Positions 16,699 to 24,147 of a stretch of DNA of 64,000 nt are shown one piece after another; within the stretch, counting starts at the first letter, position 1, and every line of letters starts with the position of its first letter. Under the pieces are notes generated by a model. That model saw only the letters and a list, made by a program, of their open reading frames with translations. It did not search any database and was not told the DNA's origin. Source of the stretch: CAMDPA01 sp965223035 (GTDB taxonomy: Bacteria; Pseudomonadota; Alphaproteobacteria; Rhizobiales; Hyphomicrobiaceae). The translations under genes and the position numbers were made by a program. The stretch spans positions 3,844,001 to 3,908,000 of the forward strand of contig OZ244980.1 of NCBI GenBank assembly GCA_965223035.1, read 5' to 3'.

Positions 16699-18540
16699 AT
16701 GGCAGCAAGCGGTGCAGACAACGACGACAAAGCCAATAAGGTGCCGATGCCGGAAAAACCGCACAGCATCGATGATCACACCTACGGCGACGTTCTGTTT
16801 CATGATCACGTCGGCGATGCAGACCACGACCACGATGCGGATTTCGAAGACGTTCCGCTCGAGCAAAACCCGCTCTGGCAAGCCGACAACGTGCGGCTGA
16901 TCAGCGTTGGCATTGACGTTGGCTCCTCGGGCACCCAGGTGATCTTCTCACGGCTACATCTTCGACGTCTGGCCGAGGATCTGTCGAGCCGCTACTATGT
17001 CGTCAATCGGGAGACCTTGTTCCAATCACCGGTCGCGTTGACGCCCTACGAAAGCGAAACCCGAATTTCTGACGTGGCCTTGGGTGAGATTCTTGACACC
17101 GCCTACCAACAAGCCGGTTTGGCAGCCGATGACATCGATACCGGCGCGGTGATCCTTACCGGTGAGGCGCTCCGGCGCGAGAATGCGCAGGCGATCTCGG
17201 CAACGATATCTGAGCATGGCGGTGATTTTGTCTGCGCGACCGCCGGCCATCACATGGAGAGCATGCTGGCCGCGTTTGGATCGGGTGCAGCCAAGGCCTC
17301 GCGCGACAGCAATCAACGCATCCTCAATGTCGACATCGGGGGCGGCACCGCCAAACTGGCGATCGTTGAGCAGGGTCGGGTGTCGGCCACGGCGGCCATT
17401 CATATCGGCGGGCGGCTGCAGGTGGTGGACGGCTCCGGCACCATCGTGCGCCTCGATCCGGCCGGGCGCACGCATGCGCAGCGCGCTGGCTATGAGTGGT
17501 CGCTGGGTGACACGGTACCGTCGGAGGCGTTGGACCGGGTTGCAGAAACTATGGCCCAGACCCTGTGCCAGGCGTTAAGCGAACCGCCGCTTCCGCCCGA
17601 TGTGGCTCAGTTCTATCTCACCGACCCGATCCACGCATGGGGTCGGATCGATGGGGTGATGTTCTCCGGCGGGGTGGCCGAATACATCTACGGCCGCGAG
17701 AGGCGAGACTTCGGCGACATGGGTCTGCGGCTCGGCGGAGCGATCCGCCGCCTGATCGATGCTGGTGCCCTGGCTTGGCCATGTCTGGCGGCCGGGGAAT
17801 GCATTCGCGCCACCGCGCTCGGCGCCTCGGAGTATTCCGTCCAGCTGTCGGGCAACACCTGCTTTATTTCAAGCCCTGGCAAGCTGCTGCCGCGACGCAA
17901 CCTGCAGGTGATCCAGCCCCCGTTCTCGTGCCCCGATGACATTGACCCGCAGGCGCTGGCAGCCGCCATCCTGGCACACCGCGTTGCGTTTGGCGTCGAT
18001 GGCGCGACGCGGGAAATCGTGGTGTCATTCCACTGGCGCGGCAGCCCGACCTATCAGCGGATCGCTGCATTCGCCCAGGGCATCGTCGCCGGGCTGGACG
18101 ACATGATCGAGGCGGGGCGCTCACTCTACATTGTGCTCGACGGCGATATTGCGCAGTCATTGGGTCATGTCCTCAAGGACGAGATGCGGATCGCCAGCGA
18201 GCTTTTGGTGATCGATGGCGTCATGCTGTGGGACTTTGACTACATCGATTTGGGCAAGATCCGGCTGCCGTCGCGCACCGTCCCGGTGACGATCAAATCG
18301 CTGGTGTTCTGCGATGATCCGCGCACTGGCCAACGCCTCAATCATCAGCAAAGCGCCCAAGCCGACCCCGGCGGCCGCGCGAGGCTTGGCGCCGGCCAGC
18401 ATCATCACAGCGATGATCATGAGCATGAGCACGGCCATGGGCATGGGCACGGTCATGGGCACGGTCATGGGCACGGTCATGGGCACGGTCATGGGCACGG
18501 TCATGTTCGCAGCCATCAGTCCGACCAGGAGCGAGACTGA
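16699..18540 (+). CDS. EutA-like reactivase ATPase with histidine-rich N- and C-terminal extensions
   Basis: A 613-residue actin-fold ATPase matching the EutA family, whose founding member reactivates adenosylcobalamin-dependent ethanolamine ammonia-lyase. The phosphate-1 loop is SVGIDVGSSGTQVIFSRL (about 69-86), and the second nucleotide motif is LNVDIGGGTAKLAIVEQG with IHIGGRLQVVDGSG. Two features are unusual. An acidic/His N-terminal extension contains HDHVGDADHDHD. A C-terminal tail contains HHHSDDHEHEH followed by a long Gly-His alternation encoded by 12-bp tandem repeats. Such tails bind Ni, Co, Zn or Cu in HypB- and CobW-type proteins, so metal storage or delivery is plausible but inferred. 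No eutB/eutC is visible. It starts 20 bp after a module A repeat and is followed by a bicupin gene. Confidence 0.8.
   Translation: MAASGADNDDKANKVPMPEKPHSIDDHTYGDVLFHDHVGDADHDHDADFEDVPLEQNPLWQADNVRLISVGIDVGSSGTQVIFSRLHLRRLAEDLSSRYYVVNRETLFQSPVALTPYESETRISDVALGEILDTAYQQAGLAADDIDTGAVILTGEALRRENAQAISATISEHGGDFVCATAGHHMESMLAAFGSGAAKASRDSNQRILNVDIGGGTAKLAIVEQGRVSATAAIHIGGRLQVVDGSGTIVRLDPAGRTHAQRAGYEWSLGDTVPSEALDRVAETMAQTLCQALSEPPLPPDVAQFYLTDPIHAWGRIDGVMFSGGVAEYIYGRERRDFGDMGLRLGGAIRRLIDAGALAWPCLAAGECIRATALGASEYSVQLSGNTCFISSPGKLLPRRNLQVIQPPFSCPDDIDPQALAAAILAHRVAFGVDGATREIVVSFHWRGSPTYQRIAAFAQGIVAGLDDMIEAGRSLYIVLDGDIAQSLGHVLKDEMRIASELLVIDGVMLWDFDYIDLGKIRLPSRTVPVTIKSLVFCDDPRTGQRLNHQQSAQADPGGRARLGAGQHHHSDDHEHEHGHGHGHGHGHGHGHGHGHGHGHGHVRSHQSDQERD
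18427..18504 (+). repeat. 12-bp in-frame tandem repeat encoding Gly-His tail
   Basis: Five perfect copies of GGGCACGGTCAT at 18445-18504 follow degenerate copies that start near 18427. Each unit encodes Gly-His-Gly-His, so copy-number change alters the length of the histidine tail without a frameshift. Confidence 0.95.
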
Positions 18541-18655
18541 TCGGTCACCATCTTGGCAGCTGGCGCCGGTGCGCTAAAACAGAGGCTGCACCGATCGATC
18601 AGAGGAAACCGACCCGCCCTGGCGCAGCGGCGGCGCGCGATGAGGAGCTGAGGCA

Positions 18656-19804
18656 ATGGCAGACAGCGGCACCACCAGCGTTGCCAGCGGCGGCAACGTG
18701 TCCGACGAACTCGCGAAGAAGTTCCGATCGGAGAAGGACACCCCCTACTTGCGGTGGGTGCGCGAGGAAGGGTTGGACATCATCAACGCGATCTATGTGC
18801 CGAACCTGCGCACGGTTGAGCTAAAGCCGTGGGCGCGCCGCGACGCCAAGGGCGTGTTCATCAATCACGACGCCTCGCGCACCTCCAACGACTGCTATGT
18901 GCTCGAAATCGGCCCCGGGAAGACATTGCCCCCGCAGCGCATGCTGTTTGAAGAGATGATTATGATCCTCGACGGCCGCGGCTCGACCAGCGTGTGGAAC
19001 GACCAGGGACAACGCATCACGTTCGAATGGGGGCCAGGCGCCCTGTTCGCCATTCCGCTCAACTGCTGGCATCAACACTTCAATGCGTCGGGCAAGGACA
19101 CCGTGCGGTTTGTCGCAGTCACCAACGCGCCACCTTTGATCAACGTCTACGAGGAGCCTGCCTTCGTCTTCAACACCGCTTACGACTTCAAGGAGCGCTT
19201 CAACGGCGAGCCCGATTATTTCGCCGCCAAGCAGGAGACCGACGGCTTCAAACTGATCACTAACTTCGTACCGGATGCCGTGAACCTGCCTCTGATTTCG
19301 GCCAAAGAGCGTGGCGCCGGCGGGGGCCATATCCGTTTCAACTTCGCCAAGAGCTCGATGAACGCCCACATCTCGCAATTCCCGATCGGCACCTACAAAA
19401 AGGGACATCGGCACGGACCCGGCGCCCACGTGATCATTTTATCGGGCGAAGGTTATTCGTTGATGTGGCCCGAGGGCGAGCAGCCGCGCCACTACGCGTG
19501 GGAGGTTGGAACGCTGATCGTGCCGCCCAACATGTGGTTCCACCAGCATTTCAATACCGGACCGTCACCGGCGCGATATCTCGCCTTCAAGCACGAGGGC
19601 GTGGCCGTTCGCAATGCGCAAGGAGTGCCGAAGGCGTGGATCAGCCGGCGGATCGGCGGCGATCAGATCGACTACGCCGACGAAAGTGAAGCGATCCGCA
19701 CGCAATTTGCCGACGCATTGGCCAAACACGGGTTGGAGCCGCGGATGGCAACCGCCTACGAGGCCGAGTTGGCTGACCTGCCGCCGCAACGCGCCGCGGA
19801 GTAG
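18656..19804 (+). CDS. Bicupin protein next to the EutA-like gene
   Basis: A 382-residue two-cupin protein with no signal peptide. The first barrel (about 75-160) lacks the first metal histidines (PPQRMLFEEMIMILDGRG) but keeps CWHQHFN at 138-143. The second (about 235-315) has a full metal set: H251, H253 and H258 in GHRHGPGAH, then WFHQHFN at 294-300. So only the C-terminal barrel looks able to hold a catalytic metal. The gene lies 115 bp after the EutA-like gene on the same strand. EutQ of ethanolamine operons is also a cupin, which makes the pairing suggestive, but I cannot claim orthology. The reaction is unknown. Confidence 0.75.
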   Translation: MADSGTTSVASGGNVSDELAKKFRSEKDTPYLRWVREEGLDIINAIYVPNLRTVELKPWARRDAKGVFINHDASRTSNDCYVLEIGPGKTLPPQRMLFEEMIMILDGRGSTSVWNDQGQRITFEWGPGALFAIPLNCWHQHFNASGKDTVRFVAVTNAPPLINVYEEPAFVFNTAYDFKERFNGEPDYFAAKQETDGFKLITNFVPDAVNLPLISAKERGAGGGHIRFNFAKSSMNAHISQFPIGTYKKGHRHGPGAHVIILSGEGYSLMWPEGEQPRHYAWEVGTLIVPPNMWFHQHFNTGPSPARYLAFKHEGVAVRNAQGVPKAWISRRIGGDQIDYADESEAIRTQFADALAKHGLEPRMATAYEAELADLPPQRAAE

Positions 19805-19870
19805 GTGGCCGCGCTTACGCGCCGCGCGTGGCCTGACGACGGTGGCTCGTTGAAAGCGATAGGGATTAAC

Positions 19871-19976
19871 CTTTCAGTGTCGGCTGGAATTCTCCCGCTC
19901 CAGCGCCCAGCCACCCACGCAAGCGGGCGATTGGGTGGCTGGGTGGGGGAGGGTTCCAGTTCACCCCAACACGCTA
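19871..19976. repeat. Inverted dimer of module C right arms
   Basis: The left arm (about 19871-19917) reads CTTTCAGTG...GGCTGGAA...CCAGCCACCCA. The right arm (about 19931-19976) is nearly its reverse complement: TTGGGTGGCTGGG...GGTTCCAGTTCACC. Both arms match the right end of module C, in opposite orientations, giving a large cruciform-capable palindrome. The 308-bp gap at 19805-20112 holds nothing else I can identify. Confidence 0.75.
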
Positions 19977-20112
19977 TCGTGATGGGCGATCTGGACGCCG
20001 CCCTGATATCGACGCCTGTGCTCTGCACAGCCATACAATCTAACATCGCAGGCGACATCGGCCGGCCAACAGCCACCCACCCTGCGTTCGGTGCAGCCTC
20101 AATCGCGCCCGC

Positions 20113-21033
20113 TCATTTGCGGGTCTCGCGCTTGGGGAGCGATTTCAGGTACGCCGCTATCGCCGTGCGGTCAGCTTCGGACAAGGCGCCAGTGTTGATT
20201 GCGACATCGGCCATCGACCCACCGACGGAATCGCCGTCCGGCAACAGCCCGGTCTCGAGCATGTAAGCAATATCATCCTCAGCCCAATCACCGATCCCGT
20301 CCTTGTGCGGCGTGATGTTCGGCACAAAACCCTTGCCCTCGGGATTGGGTCCACCCGCGAAGCGGCGGTCCGCATCGATGCCGCCGGCCAGGTTGCGCGG
20401 GGAATGGCATTCAGCGCAGTGCCCCGGTCCCTCGACGAGGTAGGCTCCACGATTGAGCGCGGCAGAGCGCGCGGGATCCGGTTGAAACTCACGGCCATCG
20501 ACGTACAACAGCTTCCACAGCCCCAACCCGCGACGCATGTTGTAAGGAAACGCCAATTCGTGCGGCTCCGACGGACGCGCCACGGCGGGTAGCGTCTTCA
20601 TGTAGGCATAAAGATCCCGCACGTCGCCCAACCGCATCCGCTGATAGGAGGGATAGGGGAAGGCCGGATAGAGATGCTCGCCGGCGCGCCCGACGCCCCG
20701 CATCATCGCATTGACGAACTGCAGTTCCGTCCAATCACCGATGCCGGTTTGCTTATGCTGGGAGATGTTCGGTGCTTTAAATACGCCGAACGGTGTTTTC
20801 AGCGCCAGCCCGCCACCGAGCTTGGTGCGATCGACGACCTCGCCTGCCGCCGCTGGTGTCGCATGGCAGGACGCGCAGCCACCGACGTTGAACATCGTCT
20901 CGCCGTTCTTCAGATCGAAGTTGTGCGGGGTCAGGGCCACCGCGGGGATGGTGACAGGACGGGTCAACAGCCAAAACGCGGAGACTGCGGCCAGCGCCAG
21001 CAACACAAGCACGGTCAAGATCCTGCCACCCAT
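20113..21033 (-). CDS. Membrane-anchored dihaem cytochrome c
   Basis: A 306-residue protein with an uncleaved N-terminal helix (ILTVLVLLALAAVSAFWLL) and two cytochrome c domains exposed to the periplasm. Haem attachment sites are C53-A-S-C56-H57 (GGCASCHATP) and a later CAECH (GHCAECHSPRN). NISQHKQTGIGDWTE and NITPHKDGIGDWAE are equivalent repeats in the two domains, each followed by a distal methionine region. The pattern resembles cytochrome subunits of gluconate or alcohol dehydrogenases, or a free electron carrier. I chose ATG 21033 (MGGRIL); in-frame ATGs at 21051 and 21060 would extend it. Another c-type cytochrome gene lies upstream on the same strand. Confidence 0.9.
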   Translation of the reverse strand: MGGRILTVLVLLALAAVSAFWLLTRPVTIPAVALTPHNFDLKNGETMFNVGGCASCHATPAAAGEVVDRTKLGGGLALKTPFGVFKAPNISQHKQTGIGDWTELQFVNAMMRGVGRAGEHLYPAFPYPSYQRMRLGDVRDLYAYMKTLPAVARPSEPHELAFPYNMRRGLGLWKLLYVDGREFQPDPARSAALNRGAYLVEGPGHCAECHSPRNLAGGIDADRRFAGGPNPEGKGFVPNITPHKDGIGDWAEDDIAYMLETGLLPDGDSVGGSMADVAINTGALSEADRTAIAAYLKSLPKRETRK

Positions 21034-21276
21034 CTGAGCTCGCCCCTTCATTCCGTACACGCCTGCTGCGATGCCTATGTCTAATGCAATTCATGGTGAA
21101 GCGCGAGAACCACCGCGTGCGCTGCTGCGTCCGGGACCGAACGCGCCACGCGCGCCTCGCATGCGTTCGGCTGGGCGTGGCCACAATGGAGATGGTGCGC
21201 CTTGCCATGGCCGGAACCACAAGCGACCCCGGCGTTGCTTGAAACGGTGCACCGGGCCAAGGACAGCGCGTGATGG

Positions 21277-21391
21277 CGTTGCAAAGTGAGCTGGAACCGT
21301 TCCGTTCACCCGCCCTGCCATCCACAGGCACGCTGAGGTGGGTGGCCAGGGCGCGCGGGTCGGCCAGGCTGATCCGCCTTAGGCAGGTATC
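21277..21391 (-). repeat. Module C copy (minus orientation) abutting the cytochrome c' stop
   Basis: It reads on the plus strand from TTGCAAAGTGAGCTGGAACC through GGTGGGTGGCCAGGG to CTGATCCGCCTTAGGC, the reverse of module C. Its end meets the stop of the cytochrome c' gene, so that TAG marks the repeat boundary. The rest of the 21034-21393 interval shows no gene. Confidence 0.7.
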
Positions 21392-21393
21392 GG

Positions 21394-21837
21394 CTAGTCC
21401 TCGGGCTTGCGATAAACCTTGTGGCAACCGCCGCAGTTGCCGACCAGCGTCTTCTGAGCGGCCGCAAAGGAGGTCATGTTCTGACTGTTGGACGCCCCCG
21501 CTTTGGCATCCTTGATCATCGTGTCGAACCTTTTGAGGAAATCGCTCTTCTGCTGCCAAACGATCGGCAGGGCACGCGTTTCGCCGGTCTTGCTATCGTC
21601 GGTGTAATAGGCTTTCGACTTTTCCGCTGCCGCAGCGATGGTATTGAACGCCGCGGCAGCCTTGGTTGCGTCAAAGTCGATGCGGCCGCGGGCCATGGTG
21701 ACCAGGGTCTTGTTTGCCCCTGAAATCGCCTTCATGGCCGCTTGCCGCTCCTTGATCGCGGCCTCACCGCCGATGCCTTGCGCATAGGCCGTTGCTCCCA
21801 TGGCCAAGACAATTGCGACCGATAGACTTCGGATCAT
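21394..21837 (-). CDS. Cytochrome c' (class II c-type cytochrome)
   Basis: A 147-residue periplasmic protein with a cleavable signal peptide (MIRSLSVAIVLAMGATAYAQ). The body is helical with the haem site at the extreme C-terminus, C135-G-G-C138-H139 (VGNCGGCHKVYRK), the hallmark of the four-helix cytochrome c' fold. Members bind NO or carry electrons. The ATG at 21837 has GGTGGAGAG about 6 nt upstream; a GTG at 21849 is an alternative. It is oriented towards the dihaem cytochrome gene. The TAG stop coincides with the end of a module C repeat. Confidence 0.93.
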   Translation of the reverse strand: MIRSLSVAIVLAMGATAYAQGIGGEAAIKERQAAMKAISGANKTLVTMARGRIDFDATKAAAAFNTIAAAAEKSKAYYTDDSKTGETRALPIVWQQKSDFLKRFDTMIKDAKAGASNSQNMTSFAAAQKTLVGNCGGCHKVYRKPED

Positions 21838-21867
21838 GTTGCTCTCCACCTACGATTGTTTCGACTC

Positions 21868-22327
21868 GATCATATCCGCCTGTGGCGGATTAGCCTTGCC
21901 GTTGGGCGCACCAAAGACTTTTCATCGGCGAGCCAGCTTGCATCCCTGCCGATAGCCGTCAATCGTGATCGGTCGCCGCTTGGGATCACAGCTGTGTGAA
22001 CTGCACCGTGGGCCGGCTTGGCGTTGGCAGGACAAACGAAACGCCGGCGCATCCATACGCGTATCTGGATCGAACGCTCGGTCCCGGGCGCTGATCGCCG
22101 AGCGTTCGTCAAGCCAGAACATGAATAGAAGGTTAGGCGCGGGCTCCGGGCTAACGCTGGGGTCGCAGGCGCTGGGGTCGGAGGCGCTGGGGTCGGAGCC
22201 TTAGATCATGTCCGCCTTGGGCGGAAGCGCTTTGCCGTCTCGCTGCGCCGCGCGGCCGCCCCCACCAGCATGCCTTTGGGTGGCCGGGTGGAGAAAGGGA
22301 TGGTTCGAGCTGACTCTGAAACGTGAT
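21868..22327 (+). repeat. Module C fragment, 15-bp tandem repeat and a full module C copy
   Basis: The gap between cytochrome c' and the hydrolase holds three things. At about 21868-21912 there is a module C left end (GATCATATCCGCCTGTGGCGG). At about 22153-22198 there are about three copies of GGCGCTGGGGTCGGA. At 22201-22327 there is a full plus-strand module C, from TAGATCATGTCCGCC through TTTGGGTGGCCGGG to GAGCTGACTCTGAAACG. The hydrolase start lies directly after it. Confidence 0.75.
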
Positions 22328-22330
22328 AAA

Positions 22331-23275
22331 ATGTGGCAACGAAACGCCGAAGCTGTTCCGATCGATCAAGGCGATGTGCCAGCGCCGCTGTGCTTGAGAC
22401 TTTATGACGGTCGGGCCATGACCTATGCGATCTTTGGCGCTGACGGCGGCACACCGGTCATCGCGCTGCACGGCACACCGGGCTCCCGACTGCGGTTTGC
22501 GCCGATGGCAGCGACCGCAGCGCGACTGGGCATTAAACTGATCGCCGTTGACAGATGGGGCTATGGTGGGAGCGATCCGCACCCTGCGCCCGATCTCGGC
22601 CATTACGGGCATGATCTGGCAGCCTTGGCCGATGCGCTCGGGCTCGATCAGTTTAAGCTGATGGGCGTGTCCGGCGGCGGCCCATTCGCCGCGATGGCCG
22701 CCGCGACCCTCGGCCCACGCGTCGTCAGGACGGCGCTGGTTGCTCCGGTCGGACCTATCGTTGGCATCGCGGAGCTCAACGTTAGGCGTTTCCACCGGGC
22801 GACAATCACCGTGATGCCGCGTATCCCGGGGCTAAGCCGCCTGACCTTTACCGGGTTCCGGGTCCTGTTACGGCTGGCACCCGAGCACGCCTTGGCGCTG
22901 GTTGCGGCCCGCGCACCGACCACCGATCGGCGCATCCTGGGTGACCGCGAGGTGCGCGCGAGCTTGGTCCGGTGTTTCGCTGAGGGGCAAAAACCAGGTC
23001 TCGACGGGCCGGTCATTGACCTGCAACTGTTTGCTAGAAAATGCCAGCCGAAGCCGACCGAGCACGCCACGTCGGTGCGCGCGTGGCTTGGCGATGGCGA
23101 TGGCAATGTCCCGCGCACGGCAGCTCGATACCTAGATCATCGCGCCTTAAAGTGTAGAGCAAACACTCAACGCTACGTTAAGCGAGCTGCCCGGAGAAGG
23201 CCATTTCTGGATTGCGATAAACCCAAACATCGTGTTGGCATGGCTTGCCAACACCTCAGCAGTCCCCCATCGTGA
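22331..23275 (+). pseudogene. Alpha/beta hydrolase, C-terminus frameshifted by a 31-bp repeat insertion
   Basis: The first 265 or so residues read as a normal alpha/beta hydrolase: VIALHGTPGSR (oxyanion region), VDRWGYGGSD, the nucleophile elbow GVSGGGP, and the acid-loop region AWLGDGDGNVP. At 23132-23162 a fragment identical to other repeats in the window (TAGATCATCGCGCC...TAGAGCAA) interrupts the frame. Removing those 31 bp restores a frame reading ARYTLNATLSELPGEGHFWI, which contains the expected catalytic His of the family (GEGHFW). In the present frame that His is lost and the tail is a basic, unrelated sequence. I therefore call it a probable pseudogene. The start at 22331 (MWQRNAEAVP) is the first ATG after module C; an in-frame ATG at 22208 would lie inside the repeat. 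Confidence 0.7.
23132..23162 (+). repeat. Minimal A/B repeat fragment inside the hydrolase gene
   Basis: This 31-bp unit has left end CTAGATCATCGCGCCTTAAA and right part GTGTAGAGCAA. The same unit occurs directly after the IS630 copy at 30771, and its right half recurs at about 27359-27375. Confidence 0.9.
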
Positions 23276-24147
23276 TGATTGTCGTGCCCCGTGGTCCTGG
23301 CGGCCGGCCATGATGTACCGGCTCGACAGCGGCCTTAAGCCGTCTTCCAGAATACCCAACCGATCGACCAACTGGTGGGCTGCGCCCTGGCCTGGCTTTG
23401 CAGTCGGGTCATACCCTTGGGTGCGGGCAAGGCCAGCACGGGCTGCCGCTCCGCGGCGTCGGTCTCGTCCGGGGTCGCTTGAACATCGGGCTGATGGGCC
23501 AGATCGTCGGTACCGACCAAGGCAAATCCAGCGGCGTGCGCGGCAGTGTTCAGCGCTTCAATACCCATGGCGTCACCCGGATTAAATTCCCAGCCTCATC
23601 AGCGATCGAGCCTCCCCGATCCATGTTGCGACAATTTTATCGCATGTCAACATACAAACATTTAATTGCCATAAAGCGATATACGAAACTATGAGCGTTG
23701 CTTACAGCCTGTGCGGCGTCCAGACGCATGACAGCTTCCTTGTCGTTCCCAAAGCGTTCCCTGCGCCAAGATCGCCATGCTGCTGATCACTGAGATAGTG
23801 ACAACCGCTCATCTTGGTCATGATCATTCATCTTGCTTATGATCACCCATCTTGGCTATGATCGTTTGGCGATCATCAGCATGAAGCAAAATACGAGCCA
23901 AATGCGACGCAAGATTGGCCGCCGACCGCGTTTTGGGCCGAAGGCGCGTCCGGATCTGCACCGCAATTGGTTGCATAAGCTGAGGTCACAACAATTATAA
24001 CGGGAGGTCAGTACGTTACCCAGGCGCGCCTGAACCGTCAGAAAATGACTTGTCATCTCGCCTGAACGGGGGGAACATGGTGACGCCGCGTCCTCTACCC
24101 AGGCGCGGGCGCGGCTCCGCGTTCGCTTGGGCAAAAGGAGGAACACG
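23276..24147. other. Gene-free 870-bp stretch with AT-rich island
   Basis: No gene can be supported. The restored hydrolase frame stays open past 23231 to 23585 but loses family similarity after about 23250. An AT-rich island lies near 23620-23700 (TTTAATTGCCATAAAGCG, TATACGAAACTAT) and may hold a promoter. Three 19-bp tandem repeats follow at 23810-23866. A 39-codon basic frame at 23881-24000 is unsupported. The EF-G-like ribosome site AAAGGAGG is at about 24135. Confidence 0.4.
23810..23866 (+). repeat. Three 19-bp tandem repeats upstream of the EF-G-like gene
   Basis: The units are CATCTTGGTCATGATCATT, CATCTTGCTTATGATCACC and CATCTTGGCTATGATCGTT. Each contains a TATGATCA or TCATGATCA core. 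Phased direct repeats about 280 bp before a start codon could be operator sites or simple repeat DNA. Confidence 0.75.

Noticed and set aside
16699..19804. Ethanolamine utilisation operon
   Set aside because: Only an EutA-like gene and a cupin are seen; no EutB, EutC, shell or transport gene is in the window.
23335..23568. 77-codon minus-strand frame beginning MGIEALNTAAHAAGFALVG
   Set aside because: Reads plausibly but has no family match that I can name and sits in decayed DNA; not enough to call a gene.
23881..24000. 39-codon basic frame upstream of the EF-G-like gene
   Set aside because: No ribosome site, no known small-protein match; composition is explained by local sequence.
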